Notes: a model not told the origin generated them from the sequence alone. A stretch of DNA of 64,000 bases from Pseudomonas marginalis (GCF_001645105.1 NZ_LKEG01000053.1:6253-70252), one strand, 5' to 3'. Positions 42,280 through 52,403 are shown, counted from the first letter of the stretch. Made by a program: numbers and translations.

Positions 42280-42833
42280 TCAACGAAATCAAGAAAGACG
42301 CTCAAGAGCGTATGCAGAAATCCCTGGAGTCTCTGGCGCACGCATTCGGCCAGATTCGTACCGGCAAGGCGCACCCGAGCATCCTGGGTAGCGTGATGGT
42401 GCCTTACTACGGCGCAGATACTTCCATCACCCAGGTTGCCAATATCACGGTCAAGGACTCGCGCACCCTGCAGGTCGTGGCCTTCGAGCGCAACATGCTC
42501 GGTGCTGTCGACAAGGCGATCCAGAGCGCCGGTCTGAACCTCAACCCTACCAACCTGGGTGAGTTGCTGCTGATCTCCATGCCGGCCCTGACTGAAGAAA
42601 CCCGTAAGGGCTTCACCAAGCAGGCGCGCAGCGCTGCCGAAGATGCGCGCGTCGCCGTGCGTAACATTCGTCGCGATGCCCTGGGTGACCTGAAGAAACT
42701 GGTCAAGGACAAGGAAATCAGTGAAGACGAAGAGCGTCGTGCCACTGCTGATATCGATAAGCTGACCAAGGATGCCGAGGCCCAGATCACTAAGGCCACG
42801 GAAGAAAAAGAAAAGGACCTGATGGCCGTATAA
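42276..42833 (+). CDS. frr: ribosome recycling factor
   Basis: RRF splits post-termination ribosomes together with EF-G. 185 residues, standard length, starting M-I-N-E-I-K-K-D-A-Q-E-R-M. The three-helix domain carries F-G-Q-I-R-T-G-K-A-H-P near 25-35 and R-R-D-A-L-G-D-L-K near 133. Overlaps the pyrH stop; 17 bases before uppS. Confidence 0.98.
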   Translation: MINEIKKDAQERMQKSLESLAHAFGQIRTGKAHPSILGSVMVPYYGADTSITQVANITVKDSRTLQVVAFERNMLGAVDKAIQSAGLNLNPTNLGELLLISMPALTEETRKGFTKQARSAAEDARVAVRNIRRDALGDLKKLVKDKEISEDEERRATADIDKLTKDAEAQITKATEEKEKDLMAV

Positions 42834-42850
42834 GGGGTCAGGACGCCTTC

Positions 42851-43606
42851 ATGGAAAAGACCAAGCAGACTGTACCCTCTGTGGTGCCGCGCCATGTCGC
42901 GATCATCATGGATGGGAATAATCGCTGGGCGAAAAAACGCTTTATGCCGGGTGTCGCCGGGCATAAAGCGGGTGTCGATGCGGTACGGGCGGTGATCGAG
43001 GTGTGCGCCGAAGCCAAGGTCGAAGTGTTGACCTTGTTCGCGTTCTCCAGTGAAAACTGGCAGCGGCCCGCCGAAGAAGTCAGCGCCTTGATGGACTTGT
43101 TCTTCCGGGCGTTGCGTCGTGAGGCCAAGCGCCTCAATGACAACAACATCTGCCTGCGCATCATTGGTGATCGCTCGCGCTTCCATCCGGAACTGCAGGC
43201 GGCCATGCGCGAAGCCGAGGCCATTACTGCCGGCGCCAACCGTTTTGTGCTGCAGATCGCAGCCAACTACGGTGGCCAGTGGGATATCGCCCAGGCCGCG
43301 CAGCGGCTGGCCCGCGAAGTGCAGGCCGGCCATCTGCGACCCGACGACATCACGCCCGAACTCTTGCAAACCTGCCTGGTAACCGGTGATCTGCCGTTGC
43401 CTGACTTGTGCATACGTACCGGTGGTGAGCACCGCATCAGTAATTTCCTGTTGTGGCAGCTGGCCTACACCGAGCTGTACTTCTCCGACCTGTTCTGGCC
43501 GGACTTCAAACACGATGCCATGCGTACAGCGCTGGCCGATTTCGCTTCCCGTCAGCGTCGCTTCGGTAAAACGAGTGAGCAGATCGAAGCTGGAGCCCGG
43601 GTTTAA
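42851..43606 (+). CDS. uppS: (2E,6E)-farnesyl-diphosphate-specific di-trans,poly-cis-undecaprenyl-diphosphate synthase
   Basis: Builds the C55 lipid carrier for peptidoglycan and O-antigen from farnesyl and isopentenyl diphosphate. 251 residues. The catalytic Asp21 lies in I-I-M-D-G-N-N-R-W-A, and the phosphate-binding region in G-H-K-A-G-V. Conserved C-terminal segments are D-L-C-I-R-T-G-G-E-H-R-I-S-N-F-L-L-W-Q and Y-T-E-L-Y-F. The stop abuts the cdsA start exactly. Confidence 0.97.
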   Translation: MEKTKQTVPSVVPRHVAIIMDGNNRWAKKRFMPGVAGHKAGVDAVRAVIEVCAEAKVEVLTLFAFSSENWQRPAEEVSALMDLFFRALRREAKRLNDNNICLRIIGDRSRFHPELQAAMREAEAITAGANRFVLQIAANYGGQWDIAQAAQRLAREVQAGHLRPDDITPELLQTCLVTGDLPLPDLCIRTGGEHRISNFLLWQLAYTELYFSDLFWPDFKHDAMRTALADFASRQRRFGKTSEQIEAGARV

Positions 43607-44413
43607 ATGCTTAAACAACGAATCATCACAGCACTGATCCTGTTGCCGATCGCCTTGTGTGGGTTTTTCCTGCTCGAGGGTTCCGGCTTTGCGCTGTTTA
43701 TCGGCCTGGTCGTCACCCTGGGTGCCTGGGAATGGGCGCGCCTGGCAGGTTTCAACGCACAGTTGCCGCGGGTGGCCTATGCCGCCGTGGTGGCCGCCTT
43801 GGCGTTTCTCTTGTACATCCTGCCCGACATTGCACCTTGGGTGTTGGGTGCGGCAGTACTGTGGTGGGCGCTGGCGACATTCCTGGTGTTGACTTACCCG
43901 CGCACCAGCAGTCAATGGTCGAGCGTGGCCTGCAAGTTGGTGATTGGTTTATTGATCCTGCTGCCGGCGTGGCAGGGGCTGATTGAGATCAAGCGTTACC
44001 CGATGGGTAACTGGCTGATCCTGGCGGTCATGGTGCTGGTCTGGGGGGCGGATATTGGTGCCTACTTCTCAGGTCGGGCCTTTGGCAAGCGCAAGCTGGC
44101 ACCGGCGGTCAGTCCGGGCAAGAGCTGGGAGGGTGTATACGGTGGTTTGGCGTTGACGCTGGTGATCGCACTGGTCGTCGGCGTTGTGCGTGGCTGGGCG
44201 GTGAAGGACATCTTCCTGGCGCTGGTGGCTACAGCCATCGTCGTGTTTATCTCGGTGGTGGGTGACCTTACCGAAAGCATGTTCAAGCGCCAGGCCGGGA
44301 TCAAGGACAGCAGCAACCTGCTGCCGGGTCACGGCGGTGTGCTGGACCGCATCGACAGCCTGACTGCTGCCATTCCGATCTTTGCCGTGCTGTTGTGGAT
44401 GACGGCGTCGTGA
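43607..44413 (+). CDS. cdsA: phosphatidate cytidylyltransferase
   Basis: Makes CDP-diacylglycerol from phosphatidic acid and CTP, the branch point of phospholipid synthesis. 268 residues with about seven TM helices. The family signature is at the C-terminus: G-D-L-T-E-S-M-F-K-R then K-D-S-S-N-L-L-P-G-H-G-G-V-L-D-R-I-D-S. It overlaps dxr by four bases (GTGA). Confidence 0.97.
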   Translation: MLKQRIITALILLPIALCGFFLLEGSGFALFIGLVVTLGAWEWARLAGFNAQLPRVAYAAVVAALAFLLYILPDIAPWVLGAAVLWWALATFLVLTYPRTSSQWSSVACKLVIGLLILLPAWQGLIEIKRYPMGNWLILAVMVLVWGADIGAYFSGRAFGKRKLAPAVSPGKSWEGVYGGLALTLVIALVVGVVRGWAVKDIFLALVATAIVVFISVVGDLTESMFKRQAGIKDSSNLLPGHGGVLDRIDSLTAAIPIFAVLLWMTAS

Positions 44414-45600
44414 GCCGCCTGCAACAAGTGACCGTGCTGGGTGCAACCGGCTCGGTAGGGTTTAGCACCCTGGATGTGATTGCGCGCCATCCTGATCGCT
44501 ACCAGGTTTTCGCCCTCACCGGGTTTACCCGCATGAGCGAGCTGCTGGCCTTGTGCGTACGCCATGCGCCGCGATTTGCGGTAGTGCCTGAAGCCGCTGC
44601 GGCGCGGACGCTGCAGGATGACCTGCGGGCTGCCGGGCTTGCGACTCAGGTGTTGGTCGGGGAGGAGGGGTTGTGCCAAGTCTCGGCCGACGCCGAAGTT
44701 GACACGGTGGTCGCCGCTATTGTCGGTGCTGCGGGGTTGCGTCCAACCCTGGCGGCCGTCGACGCCGGCAAGAAGATCCTCTTGGCCAATAAAGAAGCGC
44801 TGGTCATGTCCGGCGCGCTCTTCATGCAGGCGGTGCGCAAAAGTGGCGCGGTACTGCTGCCACTCGATAGCGAACACAATGCGATCTTCCAGTGCATGCC
44901 CGGCGACTATGCCCGTGGCCTGAGTCAGGTGGGTGTGCGTCGGATCCTGCTGACCGCCTCCGGGGGGCCGTTCCGGAAAACCCCGCTCGCGGAGCTGGAA
45001 CAGGTGTCGCCCGACCAGGCGTGCGCTCATCCGAACTGGTCCATGGGGCGCAAAATCTCTGTGGATTCGGCGAGCATGATGAACAAGGGGTTGGAACTGA
45101 TCGAGGCGTGCTGGCTGTTCGATGCGCGGCCTGATCAGGTCGAGGTGGTGATTCACCCGCAAAGTGTGATTCATTCCCTGGTCGACTACGTGGACGGTTC
45201 GGTCCTCGCGCAGTTGGGCAACCCCGATATGCGCACCCCGATCGCCAATGCTCTGGCCTGGCCCGAGCGGATCGATTCCGGCGTGGCGCCTTTGGACCTG
45301 TTTGCCGTGGCGCGTCTGGACTTCGAAGCGCCCGACGAGCAGCGCTTTCCGTGCCTGCGCCTTGCCCGGCAAGCTGCCGAAGCGGGCAATAGCGCGCCGG
45401 CGATGCTGAATGCGGCCAATGAGGTGGCGGTGGCGGCGTTTCTCGAACGGCGCATCCGCTTTCCGCAGATCGCGAGTATCATCGAGGACGTCCTGGCGCT
45501 TGAGCCTGTTGTGACGGTGAGCGATCTGGGGGCAGTATTCGAGGCCGATACCAAGGCCCGGGCCCTGGCGGAACAATGGTTGAACCGCAACGTGCGTTAG
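44410..45600 (+). CDS. dxr: 1-deoxy-D-xylulose 5-phosphate reductoisomerase
   Basis: Second step of the non-mevalonate isoprenoid pathway: DXP to MEP with NADPH, the fosmidomycin target. GTG at 44410 overlaps the cdsA stop and gives 396 residues. N-terminal NADPH loop L-G-A-T-G-S-V-G-F-S-T (9-19); metal and substrate segments are L-P-L-D-S-E-H-N-A and T-A-S-G-G-P-F-R, with N-W-S-M-G-R-K-I-S and N-K-G-L-E-L-I-E-A following. It feeds uppS two genes upstream. Confidence 0.98.
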   Translation: MSRLQQVTVLGATGSVGFSTLDVIARHPDRYQVFALTGFTRMSELLALCVRHAPRFAVVPEAAAARTLQDDLRAAGLATQVLVGEEGLCQVSADAEVDTVVAAIVGAAGLRPTLAAVDAGKKILLANKEALVMSGALFMQAVRKSGAVLLPLDSEHNAIFQCMPGDYARGLSQVGVRRILLTASGGPFRKTPLAELEQVSPDQACAHPNWSMGRKISVDSASMMNKGLELIEACWLFDARPDQVEVVIHPQSVIHSLVDYVDGSVLAQLGNPDMRTPIANALAWPERIDSGVAPLDLFAVARLDFEAPDEQRFPCLRLARQAAEAGNSAPAMLNAANEVAVAAFLERRIRFPQIASIIEDVLALEPVVTVSDLGAVFEADTKARALAEQWLNRNVR

Positions 45601-45653
45601 CCTGTGGGCAGGTTTGAGCCTTGAGGCACTGGATAGGAATGCGGAGAACTTAG

Positions 45654-47006
45654 ATGAGTGCGCTTTACATGATTGTCGGCACCCTGGTTGCTCTGGGTGT
45701 GCTGGTTACCTTCCACGAATTCGGCCACTTCTGGGTGGCGCGTCGTTGCGGCGTCAAGGTATTGCGCTTTTCCGTCGGTTTCGGCATGCCGCTGTTGCGC
45801 TGGCACGACCGCCGTGGCACCGAGTTCGTGATCGCGGCCATCCCGTTGGGTGGCTACGTCAAGATGCTCGATGAGCGCGAAGGTGAAGTACCGGCAGACC
45901 AACTGGACCAATCCTTCAATCGCAAGACCGTTCGTCAGCGTATCGCCATTGTTGCCGCCGGTCCGATCGCCAACTTCCTGTTGGCGATGGTGTTCTTCTG
46001 GGTCTTGGCCATGCTGGGCAGCCAGCAGGTGCGTCCGGTCATCGGCGCGGTCGAGTCGGACAGTATCGCCGCCAAGGCTGGGTTGGTTGCTGGGCAAGAA
46101 ATTGTTTCCATTGATGGCGAACCCACCACGGGGTGGGGCGCGGTCAATTTGCAGTTGGTGCGTCGCCTGGGTGAAAGCGGCACCGTCAACGTGGTGGTGC
46201 GCGAGCAGGATTCCACCACCGAAACCCCGCGCGAGCTGGCTCTTGACCACTGGCTCAAGGGCGCTGATGAGCCTGATCCGATCAAGTCTCTGGGCATACG
46301 GCCCTGGCGTCCGGCCTTGCCGCCGGTGCTCGCGGAGCTGGACCCGAAAGGCCCGGCCCAGGCTGCAGGCCTGAAAACGGGCGACCGCTTGTTGGCCCTT
46401 GATGGCCAGCCGCTGGGTGACTGGCAGCAAGTGGTTGACTTGGTGCGTGTACGTCCTGATACCAAAATTGTGCTGAAAGTTGAGCGCGATGGTGCTCAAA
46501 TCGACTTCCCTGTGACGCTGTCGGTTCGCGGGGAAGCCAAGGCGGCCGGGGGTTACCTGGGTGCAGGGGTCAAAGGTGTCGATTGGCCGCCATCGATGGT
46601 GCGCGAAATCAGCTTCGGGCCGTTGGCTGCCATTGGCGAGGGTGCAAAACGCACTTGGACCATGAGTGTACTGACCCTCGAATCGCTCAAGAAAATGTTG
46701 TTCGGCGAGCTCTCGGTAAAAAACTTGAGTGGGCCGATAACCATTGCTAAAGTGGCGGGCGCTTCTGCCCAGTCGGGTGTCGCGGATTTCCTGAATTTCC
46801 TGGCTTATCTGAGTATCAGCCTGGGTGTTCTGAATTTGCTGCCCATTCCGGTATTGGATGGGGGGCATCTGTTGTTTTATCTGGTCGAGTGGGCGCGTGG
46901 TCGCCCCTTGTCGGATCGGGTGCAGGGTTGGGGGATACAGATCGGTATCAGTTTGGTGGTCGGGGTGATGTTATTAGCCTTGGTCAACGATCTGGGTCGA
47001 CTGTAA
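45654..47006 (+). CDS. rseP: RIP zinc metalloprotease RseP
   Basis: Site-2 intramembrane protease that cuts anti-sigma factor MucA/RseA to free AlgU/RpoE. 450 residues. Zinc motif H21-E-F-G-H25 in TM1, two PDZ domains at about 115-200 and 220-300, and the third zinc ligand in L-P-I-P-V-L-D-G-G-H. It links this envelope gene block to AlgU, which probably also drives the lipoprotein operon at 1342-2608. Confidence 0.96.
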   Translation: MSALYMIVGTLVALGVLVTFHEFGHFWVARRCGVKVLRFSVGFGMPLLRWHDRRGTEFVIAAIPLGGYVKMLDEREGEVPADQLDQSFNRKTVRQRIAIVAAGPIANFLLAMVFFWVLAMLGSQQVRPVIGAVESDSIAAKAGLVAGQEIVSIDGEPTTGWGAVNLQLVRRLGESGTVNVVVREQDSTTETPRELALDHWLKGADEPDPIKSLGIRPWRPALPPVLAELDPKGPAQAAGLKTGDRLLALDGQPLGDWQQVVDLVRVRPDTKIVLKVERDGAQIDFPVTLSVRGEAKAAGGYLGAGVKGVDWPPSMVREISFGPLAAIGEGAKRTWTMSVLTLESLKKMLFGELSVKNLSGPITIAKVAGASAQSGVADFLNFLAYLSISLGVLNLLPIPVLDGGHLLFYLVEWARGRPLSDRVQGWGIQIGISLVVGVMLLALVNDLGRL

Positions 47007-47026
47007 CGCTTCGCTGAATTGCGAAT

Positions 47027-47050
47027 CTGCCGCATTTTGCGGCAGTTTGT
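47027..47050 (+). terminator. terminator-like hairpin between rseP and bamA
   Basis: CTGCCGCA-TTT-TGCGGCAG followed by TTTGTTTATT, 20 bases after the rseP stop. It may attenuate rather than stop transcription into bamA. Confidence 0.75.
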
Positions 47051-47080
47051 TTATTGCCAGTTGGAATAAGAAAGGACTTC

Positions 47081-49468
47081 ATGAAACGTCTGCTGCTAAC
47101 TGCGGTTCTCACCGTATTGATGATCGCCGAAGTTCACGCCGAGTCCTTCACCATCTCCGATATTCGCGTCAACGGCCTCCAGCGGGTTTCCGCGGGTAGC
47201 GTCTTTGGTGCCTTGCCGTTGAACGTTGGGGAACAGGCTGATGACCGTCGCCTGGTGGAATCCACTCGTGCGTTGTTCAAAACCGGTTTCTTTCAAGACA
47301 TCCAACTGGGTCGCGAAGGCAACGTCCTGGTCATCACCGTCGTCGAGCGACCCTCCGTCGCCAGTATCGAGATCGAAGGCAACAAGGCGATCTCGACTGA
47401 AGACCTGATGAAGGGCCTCAAGCAATCCGGCCTGGCCGAGGGCGAGATCTTCCAGCGTGCCACCCTTGAAGGTGTGCGTAACGAACTGCAACGCCAGTAC
47501 GTTGCCCAGGGCCGCTACTCCGCGACCGTGGAAACGGAAGTGGTGCCGCAGCCGCGCAACCGTGTTGGCCTCAAGGTCAACATCAACGAAGGCACCGTGG
47601 CCGCGATTCAGCACATCAACGTGGTGGGCAATACCAAGTTTGCTGATGAAGACCTGATCGACCTGTTCGAACTCAAGACCACCAACTGGCTGTCGTTCTT
47701 CAAGAACGATGACAAGTACGCCCGTGAAAAACTTTCCGGTGACCTGGAGCGCCTGCGTTCCTACTACCTGGACCGTGGCTATATCAACATGGATATCGCT
47801 TCGACCCAGGTGTCCATCACCCCGGACAAGAAACACGTCTACATCACTGTCAACGTCAACGAAGGCGAGAAGTACAAGGTTCGTGACGTGAAGCTGAGTG
47901 GCGACCTGAAAGTGCCTGAAGACCAGGTCAAGGCGCTGCTGCTGGTGCAGAAAGACCAAGTGTTCTCGCGCAAGCTGATGACCACCACGTCCGAACTGAT
48001 CACCCGTCGCCTGGGTAATGAAGGCTATACCTTCGCCAACGTCAACGGTGTGCCGACCCCGCATGATGATGACCACACGGTGGACATCACCTTCGTCGTC
48101 GATCCAGGCAAGCGTGCCTACGTGAACCGTATCAACTTCCGGGGCAACACCAAGTCTGCGGACGAAGTGCTGCGCCGTGAAATGCGCCAGATGGAAGGTG
48201 GCTGGGCGTCGACTTACCTGATTGACCAGTCCAAGACCCGTCTTGAACGCCTGGGCTTCTTCAAGGAAGTCAACGTCGAAACCCCGGCCGTACCGGGCGT
48301 GGATGACCAGGTTGACGTGAACTACGCCGTTGAAGAACAAGCGTCGGGCTCCATCACCGCGAGCGTCGGCTTCGCACAGAGTGCCGGTTTGATCCTTGGT
48401 GGTTCGATCACCCAGAACAACTTCCTCGGTACCGGTAACCGAGTGTCCATCGGCCTGACCCGAAGCGAATACCAGAGCCGATATAACTTCAGTTATACCG
48501 ACCCTTACTGGACTGCCGACGGTGTGAGCCTGGGCTACAACGCCTTCTACCGCACCACCGACTACAAAGACCTCGACGTTGACGTAGCAAGCTACGCAAT
48601 CGACAGCCTCGGTGCCGGTGTCAACGTGGGTTACCCGATCAGTGAGACCTCGCGTCTGACCTTCGGCCTGACCGCGCAGCAGGATGAAATCAAGACCGGT
48701 GTGTACACCGTGGACGAGATCTTCGACTTTACCCGTCGCGAAGGCGACAAGTTCCTGAACTTCAAGGCGTCTGCCGGCTGGTCCGAGTCGACCCTGAACA
48801 AAGGCGTACTGGCGACCCGTGGCCACTCCCAGAGCCTGACCCTGGAAACCACCACGCCGGGCAGCGACCTGTCGTTCTTCAAACTCGACTACCGTGGCCA
48901 GCTGTTCCAGCCATTGAGCGACAACTACACCATGCGCCTGCACACTGAGCTGGGCTATGGCGATGGTTATGGTTCTACCAATGGCTTGCCGTTCTATGAA
49001 AACTACTATGCTGGTGGTTTCAACTCGGTACGTGGCTTCAAGGACAGCACCTTGGGTCCGCGTGGTACGCCAAGCCGTGGTGTGGGTGTGACCGGTAACC
49101 AAGGCACTGTGGCCGACTCCGACAACGACCCGCTGCCGTTCGGTGGTAACGTCTTGATCCAGGGTGGCGCGGAAATCCTGTTCCCACTGCCGTTCGTGAA
49201 AGATCAGCGTTCACTGCGTACGTCGGTCTTCTGGGACGTGGGTAACGTGTTCGATTCCAAGTGCGAGCAGATCAAAAACCCGAGTGGCGTGAAGTCCAAC
49301 ACTCAGTGCAACGACGTGAGCCTCAGCAACCTGGCAAGCTCCGTGGGTGTGGGTGTGACCTGGGTGACTGCACTTGGCCCATTGAGCTTTGCTCTGGCCA
49401 TGCCGATCAAGAAACCGGACAACGCTGAAACCCAGATTTTCCAATTCTCCCTCGGCCAGACGTTCTAA
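47081..49468 (+). CDS. bamA: outer membrane protein assembly factor BamA
   Basis: Essential core of the BAM machine that folds outer-membrane proteins. The ATG at 47081 gives 795 residues and a clear signal peptide (M-K-R-L-L-L-T-A-V-L, cut after V-H-A). Five POTRA domains occupy about 22-420, then a 16-strand barrel. The essential V-R-G-F motif is in N-S-V-R-G-F-K-D, and the protein ends in aromatic Phe (S-L-G-Q-T-F), as outer-membrane barrels do. An in-frame upstream ATG at 47054 would spoil the signal peptide. Confidence 0.98.
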   Translation: MKRLLLTAVLTVLMIAEVHAESFTISDIRVNGLQRVSAGSVFGALPLNVGEQADDRRLVESTRALFKTGFFQDIQLGREGNVLVITVVERPSVASIEIEGNKAISTEDLMKGLKQSGLAEGEIFQRATLEGVRNELQRQYVAQGRYSATVETEVVPQPRNRVGLKVNINEGTVAAIQHINVVGNTKFADEDLIDLFELKTTNWLSFFKNDDKYAREKLSGDLERLRSYYLDRGYINMDIASTQVSITPDKKHVYITVNVNEGEKYKVRDVKLSGDLKVPEDQVKALLLVQKDQVFSRKLMTTTSELITRRLGNEGYTFANVNGVPTPHDDDHTVDITFVVDPGKRAYVNRINFRGNTKSADEVLRREMRQMEGGWASTYLIDQSKTRLERLGFFKEVNVETPAVPGVDDQVDVNYAVEEQASGSITASVGFAQSAGLILGGSITQNNFLGTGNRVSIGLTRSEYQSRYNFSYTDPYWTADGVSLGYNAFYRTTDYKDLDVDVASYAIDSLGAGVNVGYPISETSRLTFGLTAQQDEIKTGVYTVDEIFDFTRREGDKFLNFKASAGWSESTLNKGVLATRGHSQSLTLETTTPGSDLSFFKLDYRGQLFQPLSDNYTMRLHTELGYGDGYGSTNGLPFYENYYAGGFNSVRGFKDSTLGPRGTPSRGVGVTGNQGTVADSDNDPLPFGGNVLIQGGAEILFPLPFVKDQRSLRTSVFWDVGNVFDSKCEQIKNPSGVKSNTQCNDVSLSNLASSVGVGVTWVTALGPLSFALAMPIKKPDNAETQIFQFSLGQTF

Positions 49469-49513
49469 GCGTCTGACCCAAGATAACGACAACGGATTCT
49501 GTAGGAGTGCATC

Positions 49514-50017
49514 GTGCGTAAGTTGACTCAATTGGTTCTGCTGGCAACCGTGCTGGTAGCGACCCCGGCCTTCGCCGAAATGAAAATCGCCGTCCTGAAC
49601 TATCAGATGGCCCTGCTGGAATCGGACGCGGCCAAGAAGTACGCCGTGGATGCCGAGAAAAAATTCGGTCCGCAACTGACCAAGCTCAAGACCCTGGAAA
49701 GCAGCGCCAAGGGCATCCAGGACCGCCTGGTAGCCGGTGGCGACAAGATGCAACAAGGGGAGCGCGAGCGTCTGGAGCTTGAGTTCAAGCAAAAGGCCCG
49801 TGACTACCAGTTCCAGTCCAAAGAGCTGAACGAAGCCAAAGCGGTTGCTGACCGTGAAATGCTGAAACAGTTGAAGCCGAAACTCGACAGCGCTGTGGAA
49901 GAAGTCATCAAGAAAGGTGCCTTTGACCTGGTGTTCGAGCGTGGCGCGGTAATCGACGTCAAGCCTCAATACGACATCACCCGCCAGGTGATCGAGCGCA
50001 TGAACCAGCTGAAGTAA
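49514..50017 (+). CDS. skp: periplasmic chaperone Skp/OmpH
   Basis: Trimeric chaperone that carries unfolded outer-membrane proteins across the periplasm. GTG start with GTAGGAG ahead; 167 residues. Signal peptide ends in T-P-A-F-A. The mature chain has two long Lys/Glu-rich helices (about 45-130) forming the tentacles, between short beta segments (M-K-I-A-V-L-N and F-D-L-V-F-E-R-G). It lies between bamA and lpxD as usual. Confidence 0.95.
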   Translation: MRKLTQLVLLATVLVATPAFAEMKIAVLNYQMALLESDAAKKYAVDAEKKFGPQLTKLKTLESSAKGIQDRLVAGGDKMQQGERERLELEFKQKARDYQFQSKELNEAKAVADREMLKQLKPKLDSAVEEVIKKGAFDLVFERGAVIDVKPQYDITRQVIERMNQLK

Positions 50018-50020
50018 GCC

Positions 50021-51076
50021 ATGACCGCGACTATCAAGCTCGGCGAGTTGGCCGAGTTCCTGGGGGCCACCTTGCGTGGCTCCCCGGAGAAGGAAATCAC
50101 TGGGCTAGCCACCTTGCAGGAGGCTGGCCCAGCTCAGTTGAGCTTCCTCGCAAACCCCCAATACCGTAAATACCTGGTCGACAGCCAAGCCGCCGCCGTG
50201 TTGCTGAAAGCGGCTGACGCCGAAGGGTTTGCCGGGGATGCGCTGGTGGTGGCTGACCCGTACCTGGCGTATGCCCGGGTGTCGCACCTGTTCGATCCTA
50301 AGCCCAAGGCAGCGGCCGGTGTTCATCCGTCTGCGGTGATCGCCGATGATGCCCAGGTTGACCCTGCGGCCAGCATCGGTGCCTTTGCGGTGGTCGAGAG
50401 CGGCGCGCGCATTGCGGCGGGTGTCACCGTTGGGGCCCATTGCTTTATCGGTGCGCGCTGCGAGATCGGCGCCGACGGTTGGCTGGCACCGCGCGTGACC
50501 CTGTACCACGATGTGCGTATCGGCGAACGTGTGGTCATCCAGTCGGGTGCCGTGATCGGCGGTGAAGGCTTTGGTTTTGCCAACGCCAAGGGCATCTGGA
50601 ACAAGATTGCCCAGGTCGGCGGCGTATTGATCGGCGACGACGTGGAAATTGGCGTGAACACCGCTGTCGATCGCGGGGCCCTGGCCGATACCGTGATCGG
50701 TAACGGCGTGAAGCTCGACAACCAGATCCAGATCGCCCACAACGTGCAGATTGGCGATCACACCGCCATGGCGGCGTGCGTGGGCATCTCCGGCAGCACC
50801 AAAATCGGTAAGCATTGCATGCTCGCCGGTGGCGTAGGGCTGGTGGGGCATATTGATATTTGCGACAACGTCTTCATCACCGGGATGACCATGGTGACCC
50901 ACTCGATTACCGAGCCAGGTGCCTATTCTTCCGGTACCGCCATGCAGCCTGCGGCTGAATGGCGCAAGAGTGCAGCGCGGTTGAGGCAGCTCGACGACAT
51001 GGCTCGGCGTCTCAAACAGCTGGAAAAGCGTGTTGGGGACGTGACCCCTGGCGGTAATGCTTCATCAGAAGGCTGA
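50021..51076 (+). CDS. lpxD: UDP-3-O-(3-hydroxyacyl)glucosamine N-acyltransferase
   Basis: Third step of lipid A synthesis. 351 residues. N-terminal uridine-binding domain (about 1-100), then a left-handed beta helix of hexapeptide repeats; the catalytic His is in Q-I-A-H-N-V-Q-I-G near 242, the family motif. A short C-terminal helix (about 312-342) binds acyl carrier protein. Starts three bases after skp. Confidence 0.97.
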   Translation: MTATIKLGELAEFLGATLRGSPEKEITGLATLQEAGPAQLSFLANPQYRKYLVDSQAAAVLLKAADAEGFAGDALVVADPYLAYARVSHLFDPKPKAAAGVHPSAVIADDAQVDPAASIGAFAVVESGARIAAGVTVGAHCFIGARCEIGADGWLAPRVTLYHDVRIGERVVIQSGAVIGGEGFGFANAKGIWNKIAQVGGVLIGDDVEIGVNTAVDRGALADTVIGNGVKLDNQIQIAHNVQIGDHTAMAACVGISGSTKIGKHCMLAGGVGLVGHIDICDNVFITGMTMVTHSITEPGAYSSGTAMQPAAEWRKSAARLRQLDDMARRLKQLEKRVGDVTPGGNASSEG

Positions 51077-51187
51077 TACCATTTCCATATCAAGTGTGCA
51101 CAGCCGCTAGACTGCCTCCTTGATTTGCTAGCGGGGCGTGCGTTTAGTTCGCCCGCCCCCAATCTTTATTACAGGCTTCCCCCCGAA

Positions 51188-51628
51188 ATGATGGACATCA
51201 ACGAGATTCGCGAATACCTGCCTCACCGTTACCCGTTCCTGCTGGTGGACCGCGTAGTGGACCTCAATGTCGAGGAAAAGCGCATTCGTGCCTACAAGAA
51301 TGTCAGCATCAACGAACCGTTCTTCAATGGTCACTTTCCTGCACACCCCATCATGCCGGGCGTGTTGATCATCGAAGCGATGGCCCAGGCTGCCGGTATC
51401 CTTGGTTTCAAAATGCTTGACCTCAAGCCTGCCGACGGCACGCTTTACTATTTCGTGGGCTCCGACAAGTTGCGTTTCCGCAACCCGGTTACCCCGGGTG
51501 ACCAGCTGATCCTGGAAGCCAAGTTCATCAGCTGCAAGCGCCAGATCTGGAAGTTCGAATGCCAGGCCTCGGTGGACGGCAAGCCGGTGTGCTCCGCTGA
51601 GATCATCTGTGCGGAACGCAAACTATGA
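51188..51628 (+). CDS. fabZ: 3-hydroxyacyl-[acyl-carrier-protein] dehydratase FabZ
   Basis: Dehydrates 3-hydroxyacyl-ACP in fatty acid synthesis; its substrate is shared with LpxA/LpxD, so its level balances phospholipid against lipid A. 146 residues from ATG 51188 (a second ATG follows at once). Hot-dog fold with catalytic His in F-N-G-H-F-P-A-H-P and Glu in [10 protein letters not shown]. The 111-base gap before it shows no strong promoter. It overlaps lpxA by four bases. Confidence 0.97.
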
Positions 51629-52401
51629 GTTTGATTGACCCTCGCGCAATCATCGATCCGTCGGCCGTACTGGCCGCCGACGTTGAGGTCGGCCCTTGGT
51701 CGATCATCGGCGCAGGTGTGGAAATCGGCGAGGGGACTGTCATCGGGCCGCACGTGATCCTCAAAGGTCCGACCCGCATTGGCAAACACAATCGCATCTA
51801 CCAGTTCTCCTCGGTAGGCGAAGACACCCCGGACATGAAGTACAAGGGTGAAGAGACGCGCCTGGTAATCGGTGATCACAACATCATCCGTGAAGGCGTG
51901 ACCATTCACCGTGGCACCGTGCAGGATCGGGCCGAAACCACGCTGGGTGATCACAACCTGGTCATGGCCTATGCCCATATCGGCCACGACAGCGTCATCG
52001 GCAACCACTGCATCCTGGTCAACAACACCGCGTTGGCGGGCCATGTGCACGTTGACGATTGGGCGATCCTGTCCGGGTTCACCCTGGTGCATCAGTATTG
52101 CCATATCGGCGCCCACAGCTTTTCCGGCATGGGCACCGCTATCGGTAAGGATGTTCCGGCGTTCGTCACGGTATTCGGCAACCCGGCCGAAGCCCGCAGC
52201 ATGAATTTCGAAGGCATGCGCCGTCGCGGTTTCAGCGAAGAAGCCATCCACGCCCTGCGCCGCGCCTACAAGGTGGTTTACCGCCAAGGGCTCACGGTCG
52301 ACCAGGCATTGACCCAACTGCTCGAGCCGGCAGCGTTGTTCCCGGAAGTCGCGGTGTTCCGTGACTCGATCCAGGCGTCGACTCGCGGTATCACCCGCTA
52401 A
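51625..52401 (+). CDS. lpxA: acyl-[ACP]-UDP-N-acetylglucosamine O-acyltransferase
   Basis: First step of lipid A synthesis. 258 residues, standard length. Left-handed beta helix with hexapeptide repeats ([14 protein letters not shown]), a catalytic His in [10 protein letters not shown] near 124, and a C-terminal helical domain with A-L-R-R-A-Y-K. Acyl length (10 carbons in P. aeruginosa) is set by a few residues I did not resolve. Confidence 0.98.
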
Positions 52402-52403
52402 TC

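Noticed and set aside
47096..49102. Open frame of about 670 codons on the minus strand opposite bamA.
   Set aside because: Same cause: mirror of biased codons in a well-conserved gene; no ribosome site or family resemblance.
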